This document shows positions 5,832-6,116 of a stretch of 6,116 nucleotides of DNA, in pieces. The stretch is from positions 1-6,116 of the forward strand of contig CALMBE010000306.1 in the NCBI GenBank assembly GCA_937860165.1, given 5' to 3'. The notes below the pieces were generated by a model. The model was not told the DNA's origin. It saw nothing but the letters and a program-made list of their open reading frames with translations, and did not search any database. The stretch's first letter is position 1. Each line of letters opens with the position of its first letter. This stretch comes from an uncultured Planctomycetaceae bacterium (GTDB lineage: Bacteria; Planctomycetota; Planctomycetia; Pirellulales; Lacipirellulaceae). The translations under genes were made by a program, and so were the position numbers.

Positions 5832-5918
5832 GTAGGGTGGGTGAGGCTGAGCCAGCTTGGCTGCCGAGAGAATTCCGCACTTTGACGAAGGAGGCCATGT
5901 GTTAGTGCCTCACCCACC
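5832..5918 (+). repeat. REP-like palindromic element, copy A
   Basis: Begins with GTAGGGTGGGTGAGGC (5832-5847). Its GGTGGGTGAGGC part (5836-5847) pairs perfectly over 12 bp with GCCTCACCCACC (5907-5918) across a 59-nt loop. GAGCCA follows the left arm, and a small AGCCA/TGGCT hairpin lies in the loop. GTAGGGTGGG-headed palindromes are a known type of bacterial REP sequence, often spread by REP-associated tyrosine transposases; that link is general knowledge and is not shown here. Confidence 0.65.
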
Positions 5919-5937
5919 TTCTTCAACGTAGCTCGAT

Positions 5938-6028
5938 GAAGGTGGGTAAGTCCCTCACCTTGGCGACATTTTCCAGAGGTAGTCACGCTCCATCTTTGCA
6001 AATGTTGGCTCTGACTTACCCACCCTAC
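5938..6028 (-). repeat. REP-like palindromic element, copy B (opposite orientation)
   Basis: Read on the minus strand from 6028 it begins GTAGGGTGGGTAAGTC and continues AGAGCCA, like copy A. GGTGGGTAAGTC (5941-5952) pairs perfectly with GACTTACCCACC (6013-6024) around a 60-nt loop. Over the first 22 bases, copies A and B match at 19. Between them, ACCCACCTTC (5912-5921) and GAAGGTGGGT (5938-5947) form a third, central inverted repeat. Confidence 0.65.
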
Positions 6029-6116
6029 AAACTACAAACTTTTGCAGTTCGCTAGTGCGTCAGCCCAGGGCCAATGACTTTTTCACAATGGCGGGTGCCA
6101 TGGCCACGGCGGTACT
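6029..6116. other. Non-coding right edge with a short palindrome
   Basis: No gene or ribosome site is visible. GGGTGCCATGGCCACGGC at 6093-6110 contains the palindrome GCCATGGC (6097-6104) and resembles the start of a further dispersed repeat cut off by the window. This is a weak call. Confidence 0.3.

Noticed and set aside
5832..6028. Insertion sequence or classic MITE with terminal inverted repeats
   Set aside because: The outer 22-bp ends match at 19 positions, but no transposase, target duplication or internal conservation is visible. Two opposed REP-like units explain the ends better.

Overview
The window looks like chromosomal DNA of a planctomycete, probably from the Pirellula/Blastopirellula side of the phylum. 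This is inferred from the gene types and was not checked by any search. The pointers are a secreted protease with a PEP-CTERM tail, a divergent Hanks-type kinase with a membrane anchor and a large C-terminal domain, a long acyl carrier protein carrying an ESIDFLDI-type motif, long intergenic gaps, and GTAGGGTGGG-type palindromic repeats. Most starts have a weak or no Shine-Dalgarno site, and two of the chosen starts are TTG and GTG.

Layout from left to right. Positions 1-965 (minus strand) hold a FabZ-type 3-hydroxyacyl-ACP dehydratase followed by an acyl carrier protein that runs off the left edge. They have their own good sigma-70-type promoter at 1038-1066. Positions 1173-2783 (minus) encode a kinase-fold protein in which the catalytic residues are replaced, so it is probably a pseudokinase, with one membrane segment and a TPR-like C-terminal part. 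Positions 2784-3476 are a long divergent intergenic region with heptamer repeats, a G-rich hairpin, a 19-bp-period repeat, candidate promoters on both strands and a perfect 20-bp palindrome. Positions 3477-4388 (plus) encode a leishmanolysin-like zinc protease with signal peptide and PEP-CTERM anchor; its best start is a TTG, well inside the longest open frame. It overlaps tail to tail by 29 bp with a HAD phosphatase/beta-phosphoglucomutase-like gene (4360-5007, minus). That gene lies 15 nt after a two-TM protein with a PH-like cytoplasmic domain (5023-5700, minus). Positions 5701-6116 are non-coding and hold two palindromic REP-like elements in opposite orientation, each with perfectly paired 12-bp arms that differ between the copies by compensated changes.

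How the genes relate: dehydratase and ACP form a fatty-acid or polyketide-type acyl module, probably one operon. The HAD gene and the PH-like membrane gene are probably co-transcribed. The protease stands alone and would depend on an exosortase encoded elsewhere. The pseudokinase is the most unusual protein. The REP-like pair and the palindromic leader of the protease gene are the most unusual non-coding features. I found no RNA gene, CRISPR array or insertion sequence.
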